The translations under genes were made by a program, and so were the position numbers. The notes below the pieces were generated by a model, which did no database searches, had not been told where the DNA came from, and was given only the letters and a program-made list of their open reading frames with translations. From positions 1 to 64,000 of the forward strand of contig BBZU01000008.1 in the NCBI GenBank assembly GCA_001304995.1: a stretch of 64,000 nt of DNA, given 5' to 3'. Below, piece after piece: positions 28,338-38,535 of the stretch. Source of the stretch: Clostridia bacterium UC5.1-1D10. GTDB lineage: Bacteria > Bacillota > Clostridia > Lachnospirales > Anaerotignaceae. Numbering within the stretch: position 1 is the first letter of the stretch; the number at the start of each line of letters is the position of its first letter.

Positions 28338-28366
28338 ATTATACGGCACAATGTACCCAGAAACAA
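28338..28366 (-). promoter_or_regulatory. SigmaA-type promoter upstream of the MBOAT-SGNH operon
   Basis: TTGTTT (28366-28361), 17 bases, TATAAT (28343-28338) on the minus strand. Transcription would begin near 28331 and meet the leader terminator almost at once. Confidence 0.6.
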
Positions 28367-28489
28367 GTTCTCCAGACAGTTTCCTCCTTTTTTTCCATTT
28401 TACACAAAATGGGGAAAAAGTTTGGTGATACGTCTGTCTTTTTTTCTCATGAAACTGTAAAAAAATAGAAATTATGTCACTTTTTCTCC

Positions 28490-29604
<1,115 letters not shown>

Positions 29605-29752
29605 TTATAATCTATTTTTTTACATTTTTCGTCAAAATTATTTTTCTTATTCCAAATAAAATTTTATATTTTTGCATCTATCTTGTATTATAACGAATGT
29701 TGTTGTATGATTACAGTAAGTGAAAAAAATAAAAAAGAAAGTAGGTCTCAGT

Positions 29753-31066
29753 ATGAAAAAAGGCAATCCTTTCGCGCTGATTCCCATTGTGGTGTTCCTT
29801 GTACTGTTCATTGCAGTGGGTATCATCGACAACTCTCATGGCGGCATGTTCGGCGATTCCCTTCCCGCCATTGTGGGCTTCGTCATCGCACTTGTTGTAG
29901 CTTTTCTGCAGAATCCAAAGGGACAGAAGCTCTCTTTTGAAGAAAAGCTGAACAACATGGCTCGTGGTGCCGGTGACGAAAACATCATGATTATGTGTCT
30001 GGTATTTATTCTGGCAGGCGCATTTTCCGCTTCTGTAAAAGCAGCCGGCGGTGTAGATTCCACCGTAAACTTTGGCTTATCCATCATGCCCGGCAGTGTT
30101 GCCGTAGTAGGTGTATTTGTGGTAGGCTGCTTCATTTCCACTTCCATGGGTACATCTGTTGGTACCATTGTTGCACTGGCACCCATTGCCATCGGTATCA
30201 GTGAAAAAACCGGTATTGCAATGCCTCTGTGTATCGGTGCTGCTGTCTGCGGCGCCATGTTCGGGGACAACCTGTCCATGATCTCCGACACAACCATTGC
30301 TGCTACCAGAACCCAGGGATGCGATATGAAAGACAAATTCCGGGAAAACTTCAAAATTGCTCTGCCTGCCGCAATCCTGACAGCTATTTTGCTGTTCCTG
30401 CGCACCAAAGGCAATGATTACGTGATGGAAGAAGCTCTGGAATACAGCTTCATCCGTATCGTACCTTATCTGGTGGTACTCATCGGTGCATTGGCTGGTT
30501 TGAACGTATTTATGTTGCTGGTAGGCGGCACAGTGCTTTCTCTGTGCATCGGTATCGCTTACGGTGACTTTACCCTCATTGAAAGCTTCGGCATCATGGG
30601 TGAAGGTATCATGGGTATGTACGACATTACCGTTATTTCCATCATCGTTGCCGGTCTGGTTTCTCTGGTACGTCAAAATGGCGGTATCGACTGGCTGCTG
30701 TACATCATCCGTCGTTGTATCCACGGCCCCAAAGGCGCACAGATCGGGATTGCCGCTCTGTCCTCTGTTGTAGACTGTTCCACAGCAAACAACACTGTTG
30801 CCATTGTGATTGCCGGCCCCATTGCCAAGGAAATCGCAAGCGACTACGACATTTCTCCTAAGAGAACCGCATCCCTGCTGGATATTTTCACATCCGTTTT
30901 CCAGGGGCTAATTCCTTACGGTGCACAGCTGCTGTATGCTTCTGCCGCAACCGCAACAGCCGCAGTCAGCGTATCTTCCGTAGAAATCGTGCCTTTCTGT
31001 TACTACCCCATTTTGTTGGGTATCTGCGCACTTGTATTTATCATTTTCGAAAAGAAAAAATCCTGA
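29753..31066 (+). CDS. NhaC-family Na+/H+ antiporter
   Basis: 437 residues with about eleven membrane segments. STSMGTSVGTIVALAPIA, CGAMFGDNLSMISDTTIAA and a C-terminal FQGLIPYGAQL are characteristic of the NhaC/ArsB-like ion transporters; some relatives exchange organic acids or amino acids. ATG 29753 with AGTAGGT upstream is preferred over GTG 29720. It has its own terminator. Confidence 0.85.
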   Translation: MKKGNPFALIPIVVFLVLFIAVGIIDNSHGGMFGDSLPAIVGFVIALVVAFLQNPKGQKLSFEEKLNNMARGAGDENIMIMCLVFILAGAFSASVKAAGGVDSTVNFGLSIMPGSVAVVGVFVVGCFISTSMGTSVGTIVALAPIAIGISEKTGIAMPLCIGAAVCGAMFGDNLSMISDTTIAATRTQGCDMKDKFRENFKIALPAAILTAILLFLRTKGNDYVMEEALEYSFIRIVPYLVVLIGALAGLNVFMLLVGGTVLSLCIGIAYGDFTLIESFGIMGEGIMGMYDITVISIIVAGLVSLVRQNGGIDWLLYIIRRCIHGPKGAQIGIAALSSVVDCSTANNTVAIVIAGPIAKEIASDYDISPKRTASLLDIFTSVFQGLIPYGAQLLYASAATATAAVSVSSVEIVPFCYYPILLGICALVFIIFEKKKS

Positions 31067-31073
31067 TTCGTTC

Positions 31074-31103
31074 GTCCTTACCCATCCGGGTAAGGACTTT
31101 TTT
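31074..31103 (+). terminator. Intrinsic terminator of the NhaC-family gene
   Basis: GTCCTTACCC (31074-31083) pairs with GGGTAAGGAC (31088-31097), followed by T6. Confidence 0.9.
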
Positions 31104-31206
31104 CTGCTCAAAAATCCATCCAAAATCACCTTTTCCTACCCTTTGAGCTGCCCTTGCCTTTTTTTCCAAAAAGTGCTAAACTGTCGGAAAAAGGAGGTTT
31201 TGAAAA

Positions 31207-31503
31207 ATGTATACAACAAGTATTGCAGTTCAGGTACTGCCTGACGTTACAGAAACAGAAAAGGTTCTTGCCATTGTAGATAAAGTCATTGCCTACATTG
31301 ACAGCACAGGTTATCACTATGTGGTTGGCCCTTTTGAAACCACCATTGAAGGCGATCTGGAAGGTCTGATGGCTATCGCGAAACGCTGTCAGGAAATCCC
31401 CATCGAAGAAGGCGCACCTTCCACAAAAACATACATCAAAGTATTCCACAACCCTACCGGAGTACTGACCATCAACGAAAAAATCGATAAATTCAATAAA
31501 TAA
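31207..31503 (+). CDS. Thiamine-binding protein, MTH1187/YqgV family (DUF77)
   Basis: 98 residues, a ferredoxin-like fold that tetramerises and binds thiamine or a related compound in the few members studied. TSIAVQVLP at the start, the central GPFETTIEGDLEGLM and the final TYIKVF strand are typical. GGAGG precedes the ATG. A HAD phosphatase gene starts 15 bp downstream on the same strand, so co-transcription is likely; a link to thiamine phosphate turnover is speculative. Confidence 0.85.
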   Translation: MYTTSIAVQVLPDVTETEKVLAIVDKVIAYIDSTGYHYVVGPFETTIEGDLEGLMAIAKRCQEIPIEEGAPSTKTYIKVFHNPTGVLTINEKIDKFNK

Positions 31504-31518
31504 TTTAAGGATACGCAT

Positions 31519-32153
31519 ATGACAAAACACATTATTTTCGATCTGGACGGCACTCTCATTGATTCCATGCCCGTCTGGAGAAATACAGGAAAACGCTATC
31601 TGGAAAGCCACAACATTCCCATTCCCCCCAACCTGCTTTCGTGATGAAAAAACAGACATTGCCACAGACGGCAGAATTTTTCCGTCAGGAATTGGGGGCA
31701 ACACAGACTGTACGGGAAATTTGTGACGAAGTTATTTCTTACGTTGCGGATCAGTATGCAAATTCCATTCCACTGAAACCTTTTGTCAAAGAATTTCTGG
31801 AACAGGAAAAACGTAAAGGCACAAAGATGTGTATTCTGACTGCTTCTGAAGCGGATTATATCCATCTGGCGCTGAATCGTCTGGAACTGCTGCCCTACTT
31901 TGAATTTGTAGCAACCTGCACGGAAGTGGGTGCATCCAAAGACAGTCCAAAAGTATTCCAAATGATGATGGAACGGCTCGGCGGCACTTTAGAGGACACA
32001 GTTGTCTTTGAAGATGCTTACTATGCAATCAAGAGCGCAAAAGACGGTGGTTTCACTGTTTATGCCATTGCAGACCCTATGTCCGGCAGTGAAAAAGAAG
32101 TCATTGCCAGCACAGCGGATCGGTATATTCAGAGTTACGAAGAACTGCTTTGA
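31519..32153 (+). CDS. HAD-superfamily phosphatase
   Basis: About 211 residues across one frameshift (C6 run at 31624-31629, one base short). Motif I FDLDGTLID holds the catalytic Asp pair, motif II is TASEADY-like, motif III Lys is in EVGASKDSPKVF, and motif IV is VFEDAYYAI. It is of the beta-phosphoglucomutase/phosphoglycolate phosphatase type; the substrate is not known. It follows the thiamine-binding gene closely, with AAGGA as ribosome site. Confidence 0.82.
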
Positions 32154-32176
32154 TTTTGACAGCAACAAATTCCATA

Positions 32177-32382
32177 AAAGAAGTGTGCAAAAGCAGATTC
32201 CCCTTAAGAAAACATTGTTTTTCTTTTGCCTGATTTCTTAAGGGGAATTGCGACGGCAGTCCTCATAAGAAAACGTACCAGATAAAACTTTTATAAAAAT
32301 AAGAAAGCTGAAATTCTTTTATATATAAGAATTTCAGCTTTTTGTTTTCTTATGAGGATGCCCCTAAACTGCACACTTCTTT
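32177..32382 (+). terminator. HAD-gene terminator, split by a repeat element
   Basis: AAAGAAGTGTGCA (32177-32189) and its exact complement TGCACACTTCTTT (32370-32382) are followed by T4. Repeat copy 2 occupies the loop. Confidence 0.8.
32190..32368 (-). repeat. Terminator-nested palindromic element, copy 2
   Basis: 179 bp in reverse orientation: AAAGCAGATTCCCC at the left and GATGCCCCTAAA at the right. Hairpin A (TTCCCCTTAAGAAA with TTTCTTAAGGGGAA) and hairpin B (CTCATAAGAAAAC with GTTTTCTTATGAG; inner arms AAAGCTGAAATTCTT with AAGAATTTCAGCTTT) are intact. It follows the HAD phosphatase gene and precedes a gene in the same direction. Confidence 0.85.
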
Positions 32383-32723
32383 TTTTGTGAATGTCTGATA
32401 TAGCAACTCCCAATGGGATTAACTTTCCCTTGCCATTTTTCATATTCTTACACGAAAACAGGGATTTTCACTTCTGATTCACAGCAAATCTTCACACTTT
32501 TGTATTATGCGTTTTTATGCAAACATACATTTTCATATACATTCCAATTTATTGTCTATTTTTTCATTTCCATTCACGAAAAAGCCCTGTAATTCCATCA
32601 TTCTCATGACGAAAAGTATTTATTTATATACAATTTACATAAAAACTCTCAAAAAATCAGCTGTAAATAAATGGAAATTACGATAATTCCACAGAAAAAC
32701 TCATAAAAATATGCATAAAACAC
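32383..32723. other. AT-rich intergenic stretch without a gene
   Basis: About 340 bp between the repeat and the OPT promoter. No open frame with a ribosome site and no hairpin followed by T's is visible. Confidence 0.5.
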
Positions 32724-32752
32724 TTGTCATACATATCTTTTTATACTATACT
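32724..32752 (+). promoter_or_regulatory. SigmaA promoter of the OPT transporter gene
   Basis: TTGTCA (32724-32729), 17 bases, TATACT (32747-32752), 47 bp before the start codon. Confidence 0.75.
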
Positions 32753-32799
32753 GGTACTTGTTGGCCAATCAAAAAGAATCATAAAGAAGGAAGAGAAAC

Positions 32800-34700
32800 A
32801 TGAACGAAAACAAAGATTTCAAACCTTACATTCCGGCGGAGAAAGTAACCCCGGAAATCACAGTGACATCTGTTATCGTTGGTGTCCTGTTGGCGATTAT
32901 CTTTGGTGCGGCAAATGCATACTTAGGTCTTCGCGTTGGTCTGACTGTATCTGCTTCCATCCCTGCGGCAGTTATCTCCATGGCGATCATCCGTATCATC
33001 ATGAAGAAAAACTCCATTCTGGAAAGCAATATCGTACAGACAATCGGTTCTGCCGGTGAATCCCTGGCAGCCGGTGCAATTTTACTCTGCCTGCTCTATT
33101 CCTGTGGGCAGCTGAAGGCAAAGGGGAAAACCCCGGCCTTATTGAAATTACTGTCATCGCACTTTGCGGTGGTATCCTGGGCGTTATGTTCATGGTACCC
33201 CTGCGTAACGCGCTGATCGTAAAGGAACACGCAACTCTGCCCTACCCCGAAGGTACAGCATGTGCAGACGTACTGCTGGCTGGTGAAGAAGGCGGTTCCA
33301 ACGCTTCCACCGTATTCAAAGGCATGGGCTTCGCAGCCATCTTCAAATTCATTGTAGACGGCTTGAAACTGGTTCCCAGTGAAATCAACTACACATTCAA
33401 AAGTCTGGGCGGTCAGATTGGTACCCAGATTTACCCTGCGCTGATTGGTGTTGGTTACATTGTAGGCCCCAGAATTTCCTCCTACATGTTCGTAGGTGGT
33501 CTGTTCGGCTGGTGTGTACTGATCCCTATCATTCTGCTGTTCGGCAGCGACATTGTTATGTATCCCGGTACCACAACAATCGCGCAGATCTTTGCAGAAA
33601 GCGGCCCTAGCGGCATTTGGGGCAGCTATGTGCGTTACATCGGTGCAGGTGCCATCGCTACTGGTGGTCTGATCAGCCTGATCAAATCTTTCCCTCTGAT
33701 CTGCCGTACTTTCGCGCAGGCAATGAAGGGTCTGAAAAACAGCGGCGCACACAGCACAGCACGTACAGATCAGGATCTGCCTATGAATGTCATCCTGATC
33801 AGCATCGCTGCTGTTGCTCTGGTTATCTGGCTGTTCCCTGCAATCCCTGTTAACCTGGCAGGCGCAATCATGATCGTTGTATTCGGTTTCTTCTTTGCAA
33901 CCGTTTCCGCTCGTATGGTTGGTCTGGTAGGTAGCTCCAACAACCCTGTTTCCGGTATGGCAATCGCAACACTGCTGATTGCAACACTGCTGCTCAAATC
34001 CATGGGCATGACAGGTATCGAAGGTATGACAGGCGCCATTGCCATCGGTTCCGTTATCTGTGTTATCGCAGCTCTGGCTGGTGACACTTCTCAGGACTTG
34101 AAAACAGGTTACCTGCTGGGTGCAACACCTAAAAAACAGCAGATCGGTGAATTGATCGGTATCCTGGCTTCTTCCCTGGCTATTGGCGGCGTTCTGTACC
34201 TGCTGCACAAAGCATGGGGCTACGGCACAGCAGAAATCCCTGCGCCTCAGGCAACACTGATGAAAATGATCGTAGAAGGTATCATGGGTGGCGACCTGCC
34301 TTGGTCTCTGGTATTCATCGGCGTATTCATTGCTATCGGCATTGAAATCGTTGGTGTACCTGTAATGCCTTTTGCTGTTGGTCTGTATCTTCCCGTTCAG
34401 CTGAATGCATGTATCATGATTGGCGGTATCATCAATCTGCTGATGAACAGAAGAAAGAACGTAGACCAGAAAACAAAAGACGCACAGCTCAACGACGGTA
34501 CTCTGTACTGCGCTGGTATGATCGCCGGCGAAGGTCTGGTTGGTATCGCACTGGCAATTCTGGCAGTATTCACAATCGATCCTTCCAGCATCCTGAAAGG
34601 CTTCAGCCAGGGCGTAATCGGCAGCATTGTTGTACTGGCTCTGATCATTCTGACACTGTTGAAATCCTCCCTTTGGGGTAAAAACAGGGTGAAGAAATAA
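32800..34700 (+). CDS. OPT-family oligopeptide transporter
   Basis: 633 residues across one frameshift (T4 run at 33080-33083, one base short; repair gives AIFTLPALFLW). About sixteen membrane segments. AANAYLGLRVGLTVSASIPAAV near the N-terminus and YPEGTACADVLLAGEEG are typical of the bacterial OPT/YSL branch, which imports peptides or metal-chelate peptides by proton coupling. SD AAGGAAG. A PqqD-like gene begins 2 bp after its stop, so the two are one transcriptional unit. Confidence 0.9.
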
Positions 34701-34702
34701 GC

Positions 34703-35065
34703 ATGAAAAAGAAAAAAGAAACACCACAAATCAATTATCTGGATATGATTCCATCCCATAACATCGAGAATTGGCAAACAGCAGAGGATGGAGTCGTAAC
34801 CCTGATGGTAGAAAACAGCGGCCTGTTCCACAGCATCGCACAGAAGGTATTCAAAAAACCGAAATACACACAGGTTCATCTGGATACCATGGGCAGTTTT
34901 CTCTGGCCCCGCATGGATGGACAGAAAAGCGTTGCGGATCTGGCACTGGAAGTAAAGGCTGAATTCGGAAAAGAGGCAGAACCCCTCTACCCCCGTATCG
35001 CTAAGTATTTTCAGATTTTGGAAAGTTATCACTTTGTAAAATTAGCTCCAAAGAGCGATACTTAA
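34703..35065 (+). CDS. PqqD-like protein, partner of the OPT transporter
   Basis: 120 residues. The PqqD fold (a small winged-helix peptide chaperone) is recognisable from VHLDTMGSFLWPRMDGQKSVADLA and the helical end. PqqD proteins normally present a precursor peptide to a radical SAM maturase; none is seen next to this gene. The start is 2 bp after the OPT stop, with no good ribosome site of its own, so translation is probably coupled. Confidence 0.78.
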   Translation: MKKKKETPQINYLDMIPSHNIENWQTAEDGVVTLMVENSGLFHSIAQKVFKKPKYTQVHLDTMGSFLWPRMDGQKSVADLALEVKAEFGKEAEPLYPRIAKYFQILESYHFVKLAPKSDT

Positions 35066-35091
35066 TTTCTGCCTGATTGTTTCATAAACAA

Positions 35092-35299
35092 AAAGAGCAA
35101 TCCTAAAATTTAGGGGCATCTTCATAAGAAAACAAAGAAAGCTAAAATCCTTATCATACCAAAGGATTTTAGCTTTCTTATTTTTTATTAAGATTTTTTG
35201 TTATGTTTTCTTATGAAGACAGCCGTCGCAATTCCCCTTAAGAAATCAAGGAAAAAAACAATGTTTTCTTAAGGGGAAGTTGCTTTAGGACTGCTCTTT
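35092..35299. terminator. PqqD-gene/aldolase terminator, split by a repeat element
   Basis: AAAGAGCAATCCTAAA (35092-35107) pairs with TTTAGGACTGCTCTTT (35284-35299) with one wobble, flanked by A and T runs. It serves two convergent genes; repeat copy 3 fills the loop. Confidence 0.8.
35109..35286 (+). repeat. Terminator-nested palindromic element, copy 3
   Basis: 178 bp, from TTTAGGGGCATC to GTTGCTTT, close in sequence to copy 1. Hairpin B outer arms are TTCATAAGAAAAC and GTTTTCTTATGAA; inner arms AAAGCTAAAATCC and GGATTTTAGCTTT. Hairpin A is TTCCCCTTAAGAAA with its complement. It lies between convergent genes. Confidence 0.87.
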
Positions 35300-35311
35300 T
35301 TTTATTTCTTT

Positions 35312-36136
35312 TTATTTCATAGAAAACAGCTTCATTTTTTTATCAGTAGCTTCTTTTACAGCTTCCACCAGATAAGGGAACATATCTGTTGCAGAAACAG
35401 CTCCTGCTGCCAGTGCTTTTTTGGCACCTTCCGCATATGCTACATTGATGTCTGTAAAGATATTGATCTTGCTGATACCACTGGCAATGGCATGGCGGAA
35501 ATCCTCATCCGTCAAACCGGAACCGCCATGAAGCACCAGAGGTGTATCCATCTGTGCCGCAATGGTTTCGATACGGGCGAAATCCAGTTTCGGAGGGAAT
35601 TTATAAGCCCCATGAGCTGTGCCTACTGCAATGGCAAGGGCGTCACAGCCTGTATGCTGAACAAATTCCAATGCCTGTGCAGGATCTGTGTAAAAAGCAG
35701 AAGGATCATGTCCGGCTGCTTCCCCTACATGTCCCAGTTCTGCTTCCAGTGTTGCGCCGTAACTGTGGGCAATGTCTGCCATTTCTTTCACTTTCTTCAG
35801 ATTATTTTCATATGTATCTGTGGAACAGTCATACATCACAGAAGTAAATCCCAGTTCCAATGCCTTCACACACAAGTCATGAGTCAAACCATGGTCAAAA
35901 TGCAGCACCACAGGCACAGATGCCCGTTTTGCCATAGGCAGGAGCATATCTGCTGTTTCTTCCAATATAGCTGTATTCAGCAGCACTTCCGCTGTACCAA
36001 TAATGACAGGGCACTGATTTTCTTCTGCTGCCTGCAAAACACCTTTTGCCATTTCCAGATTCACTGCATTAAAAAGTCCAACGCCATATTTCCCTGCTCT
36101 TGCAGGACGCAATACATCATTCAAATTTGCTAACAT
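35312..36136 (-). CDS. Class II fructose-bisphosphate aldolase family protein
   Basis: A 274-residue zinc aldolase. Metal ligands are visible as His in LHFDHG, Glu/His in AELGHVGE, His in GTAHGAYK, and the phosphate-site loop LHGGSGL. It splits ketose bisphosphates such as fructose- or tagatose-1,6-bisphosphate, or a related sugar. The gene overlaps a PfkB kinase gene by 7 bp, so kinase and aldolase probably act in sequence on one sugar phosphate. ATG 36136 follows GGAGG. Confidence 0.85.
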   Translation of the reverse strand: MLANLNDVLRPARAGKYGVGLFNAVNLEMAKGVLQAAEENQCPVIIGTAEVLLNTAILEETADMLLPMAKRASVPVVLHFDHGLTHDLCVKALELGFTSVMYDCSTDTYENNLKKVKEMADIAHSYGATLEAELGHVGEAAGHDPSAFYTDPAQALEFVQHTGCDALAIAVGTAHGAYKFPPKLDFARIETIAAQMDTPLVLHGGSGLTDEDFRHAIASGISKINIFTDINVAYAEGAKKALAAGAVSATDMFPYLVEAVKEATDKKMKLFSMK

Positions 36137-37281
36137 GTTTTTTCCTCCATTTTCAACAAATCTTGTTTTTTCCATCCATTCTTCATATGTTCCAACTGCT
36201 CCGCAAAGGGTTTGATGCCGCTGAGGGCATCATAAGCCGCTACACAGCTTGCGCCTGTGGCTGACGCCAAATGCAGACAGGTTTCCAAGTCATATCCCTG
36301 CAAAAGTGCACTGAGAAACGCCGCAATGGTAGTATCCCCTGCTCCTGTGCCAGAAAGCACCTGATCGGGTGTATAGCTTTTCTCGAAACCGGATTTTCCC
36401 GCCCAATTCAGGAAAGATAATCCGCTTTTTTCTTCTAGTTCCTGCTGTACTTCTGCATTCGCCATGTCATAATACAACCCCGGTGCGCCACATTTGATGA
36501 GAAAATTTCTCGCGCCCATTGACCGCAGTTTTTCTGCCAGAGGCAAAATATCCGATAAGGATAAAATCCCCGTTACATCGCTGCCATTTGCTCTCTCCAG
36601 CCACTTTGCATAGGTTTCCGGTGCAATCATCATGCACAATTCCTCAATGCTAGGCACAAAGAAATCCACATAAGGCAATACCTGCCGCAGGATTTCTTCC
36701 CAGTTCTGCTGAGCCGCTTCAGAAGAAGGATCTATTGCCGCCAAGTCCAAAGAAGTCAGCACACCTGATTTGTGAACTTTCTGAAATATACGTACCAGCT
36801 CTTTCCCATTGTTCACATACATATTCCGCATGATGGGCGGATACCCAAAGTGGAATAAATCTACCTTGGCAATTTCCGCAAAATCCAGATCATCATAAGA
36901 AAAAGTATGGTTCGCGCCGGGATGATGCAGAAACATACGATCAATGCCGGGAATAGCAAGGACAATACTGTAAGATGTAGTAGCATCTGCATCCACAATC
37001 ATCCCTTCTGCCGCATGATGGGATTCCAAAATAGATAATATGGTTTTTCCCAATGCATCATCACCAATCTTGCCCATGAGCTTTGTATCAATGCCCAATT
37101 TCTGCATGGCAAGTCCTGTATTGGCTACGGCACCGCCTGTATGAATGTCCGCCGCGCCTACGTCAATGAGCTTGCCCGGTTCCAAAATCTTGTCCATCTG
37201 GGTTCCTCTGCCGCCATAAAAAACAGGCGTAATATCCAGACAGATATGCCCGGCAGCAACGGCTGTACGGTGTTTATCCAT
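36130..37281 (-). CDS. PfkB-family carbohydrate kinase
   Basis: 383 residues. The N-terminal VAAGHICLDITPVF and GGAVANTGLAMQKLG and the C-terminal signature SGTGAGDTTIAAF, with the catalytic Asp, identify the ribokinase/PfkB family. At about 383 residues it is longer than most members. It precedes the class II aldolase gene with overlap; the pair would phosphorylate and then cleave a sugar or inositol derivative. SD AGAGGTG lies before ATG 37281. Confidence 0.85.
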   Translation of the reverse strand: MDKHRTAVAAGHICLDITPVFYGGRGTQMDKILEPGKLIDVGAADIHTGGAVANTGLAMQKLGIDTKLMGKIGDDALGKTILSILESHHAAEGMIVDADATTSYSIVLAIPGIDRMFLHHPGANHTFSYDDLDFAEIAKVDLFHFGYPPIMRNMYVNNGKELVRIFQKVHKSGVLTSLDLAAIDPSSEAAQQNWEEILRQVLPYVDFFVPSIEELCMMIAPETYAKWLERANGSDVTGILSLSDILPLAEKLRSMGARNFLIKCGAPGLYYDMANAEVQQELEEKSGLSFLNWAGKSGFEKSYTPDQVLSGTGAGDTTIAAFLSALLQGYDLETCLHLASATGASCVAAYDALSGIKPFAEQLEHMKNGWKKQDLLKMEEKTC

Positions 37282-37320
37282 GATTTCACCTCTAAAGGTT
37301 TCCAACAAAATTCTGTCCTT

Positions 37321-37349
37321 ATTTTAGCGCAATCCTGTCCTTCTGTCAT
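37321..37349 (-). promoter_or_regulatory. SigmaA promoter of the kinase-aldolase operon
   Basis: ATGACA (37349-37344), 17 bases, TAAAAT (37326-37321) on the minus strand; each box matches consensus at five of six positions. Confidence 0.7.
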
Positions 37350-37367
37350 GGGCAAATTCCATGAAAA

Positions 37368-37402
37368 AAACAGGAAGCAACCTGATCGATTGATTCCTGT
37401 TT
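37368..37402 (-). terminator. Intrinsic terminator of the aminopeptidase operon
   Basis: AAACAGGAA (37368-37376) pairs with TTCCTGTTT (37394-37402), with CAA(C)/(G)TTG-like pairing inside. Leftward reading ends in T7. Confidence 0.8.
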
Positions 37403-37406
37403 CTCA

Positions 37407-38525
37407 TCATTTCAATACTTCCGGCAGAAAATGTCCATTTTCATAGAACAGCTCTCCGTCTGCGTAAATCTTCCCCTCTTTTGTCATGTCATTGATCATA
37501 TCCCAATGGATAGCGGAAGTGTTTTTGCCGCCAGCTTCCTGGAAACCTTCACCGATTGCCATATGCATGGAGCCGCCAATTTTTTCATCAAAAAGAATGT
37601 TTTTGGTGTGTTTCTGGATGCCGTAGTTGGTACCGATGGCAACTTCCCCAAAATACCGAGAACCTTCATCTGTGTCAATATAGGAAAGGAGATTTGCGTT
37701 CTTTTCCGCGCCTTTGCAGACCGCTTCCACGATTCTGCCCTTTTCCACAGTCAGACGCACTTCCTCAAACTCATGGCCATTGATGATGGAAGGATAAGAG
37801 AATGTGATATATCCATCTACGCCATCCTCTACGGGAGAAGTAAAGATTTCTCCATCAGGGAAGTTTTCCTGCCCGCAGCAATTGATCCATTTTCTGCCTG
37901 CCACATTGACACGAATATCTGTGTCTTTGGAAAGGATATGGAGTTCTTTTTTGCCATCCAGATACTTCACCCATTTTTCCTGTTCTGCCGCCATTTCTTT
38001 CCATTTGGCAACGGGATCGGCTTCATAGAGATAGCCTGCCTGATATACAAAATCTTCATATTCTTCCAGACTCATACCTGCGTTTTGGGCATCGCCATTT
38101 GTAGGGAACTGTGTACCACACCAGCGGAGTTCTCCTGTGCCCATGCGGTCGGAGTAAATTTTCCGGTTATCTTTGTTGGCCAGTCTGCGTTCTTTCAAAC
38201 GTTCTGCGGGGATAGACTGCATGGTTTTGGTATTTTCACTTCCCCATGCGCTAATCCAGACATCAGAGGATGCGCAGGCACCAAAACGGATATTGGGACG
38301 TGCATACTGTTCTACTGTGCCATTTTTCAGTATAGTTGCATCTACATCAGGAATATCCACATAATATTCCACCAGAGCCCCCTTTGCCACCGCTGCCCGT
38401 GCTACCGCTTTGATAAAAGGCAGAGCACAATCTTCTGCGGAAATGGCAACCTTATCTCCTGCTTTTACATTGGTAGAATAGTTTACCAGCACTTCTGCCA
38501 GCTTTTCCAGTCTTTCATCTCTCAT
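37407..38525 (-). CDS. M29-family metallo-aminopeptidase (AmpS-like)
   Basis: 372 residues. Metal ligands expected for thermophilic M29 peptidases can be placed: Glu in DGEIFTSPVED, Glu in GEVAIGTN, His in GSMHMAIGEG, and His/Asp in IHWDMI. It removes N-terminal residues from peptides in the cytoplasm. ATG 38525 (with GAAGGG upstream) is chosen over GTG 38534; it starts 10 bp after the stop of the hydrolase gene, so the two are co-transcribed. Confidence 0.9.
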   Translation of the reverse strand: MRDERLEKLAEVLVNYSTNVKAGDKVAISAEDCALPFIKAVARAAVAKGALVEYYVDIPDVDATILKNGTVEQYARPNIRFGACASSDVWISAWGSENTKTMQSIPAERLKERRLANKDNRKIYSDRMGTGELRWCGTQFPTNGDAQNAGMSLEEYEDFVYQAGYLYEADPVAKWKEMAAEQEKWVKYLDGKKELHILSKDTDIRVNVAGRKWINCCGQENFPDGEIFTSPVEDGVDGYITFSYPSIINGHEFEEVRLTVEKGRIVEAVCKGAEKNANLLSYIDTDEGSRYFGEVAIGTNYGIQKHTKNILFDEKIGGSMHMAIGEGFQEAGGKNTSAIHWDMINDMTKEGKIYADGELFYENGHFLPEVLK

Positions 38526-38535
38526 GCCCTTCACC

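Noticed and set aside
33096-34727. A 543-codon open frame antisense to the OPT transporter gene
   Set aside because: It has no ribosome site, a composition rich in Cys, Gln and His, and mirrors a clear transporter on the other strand. It is a by-product of codon use.
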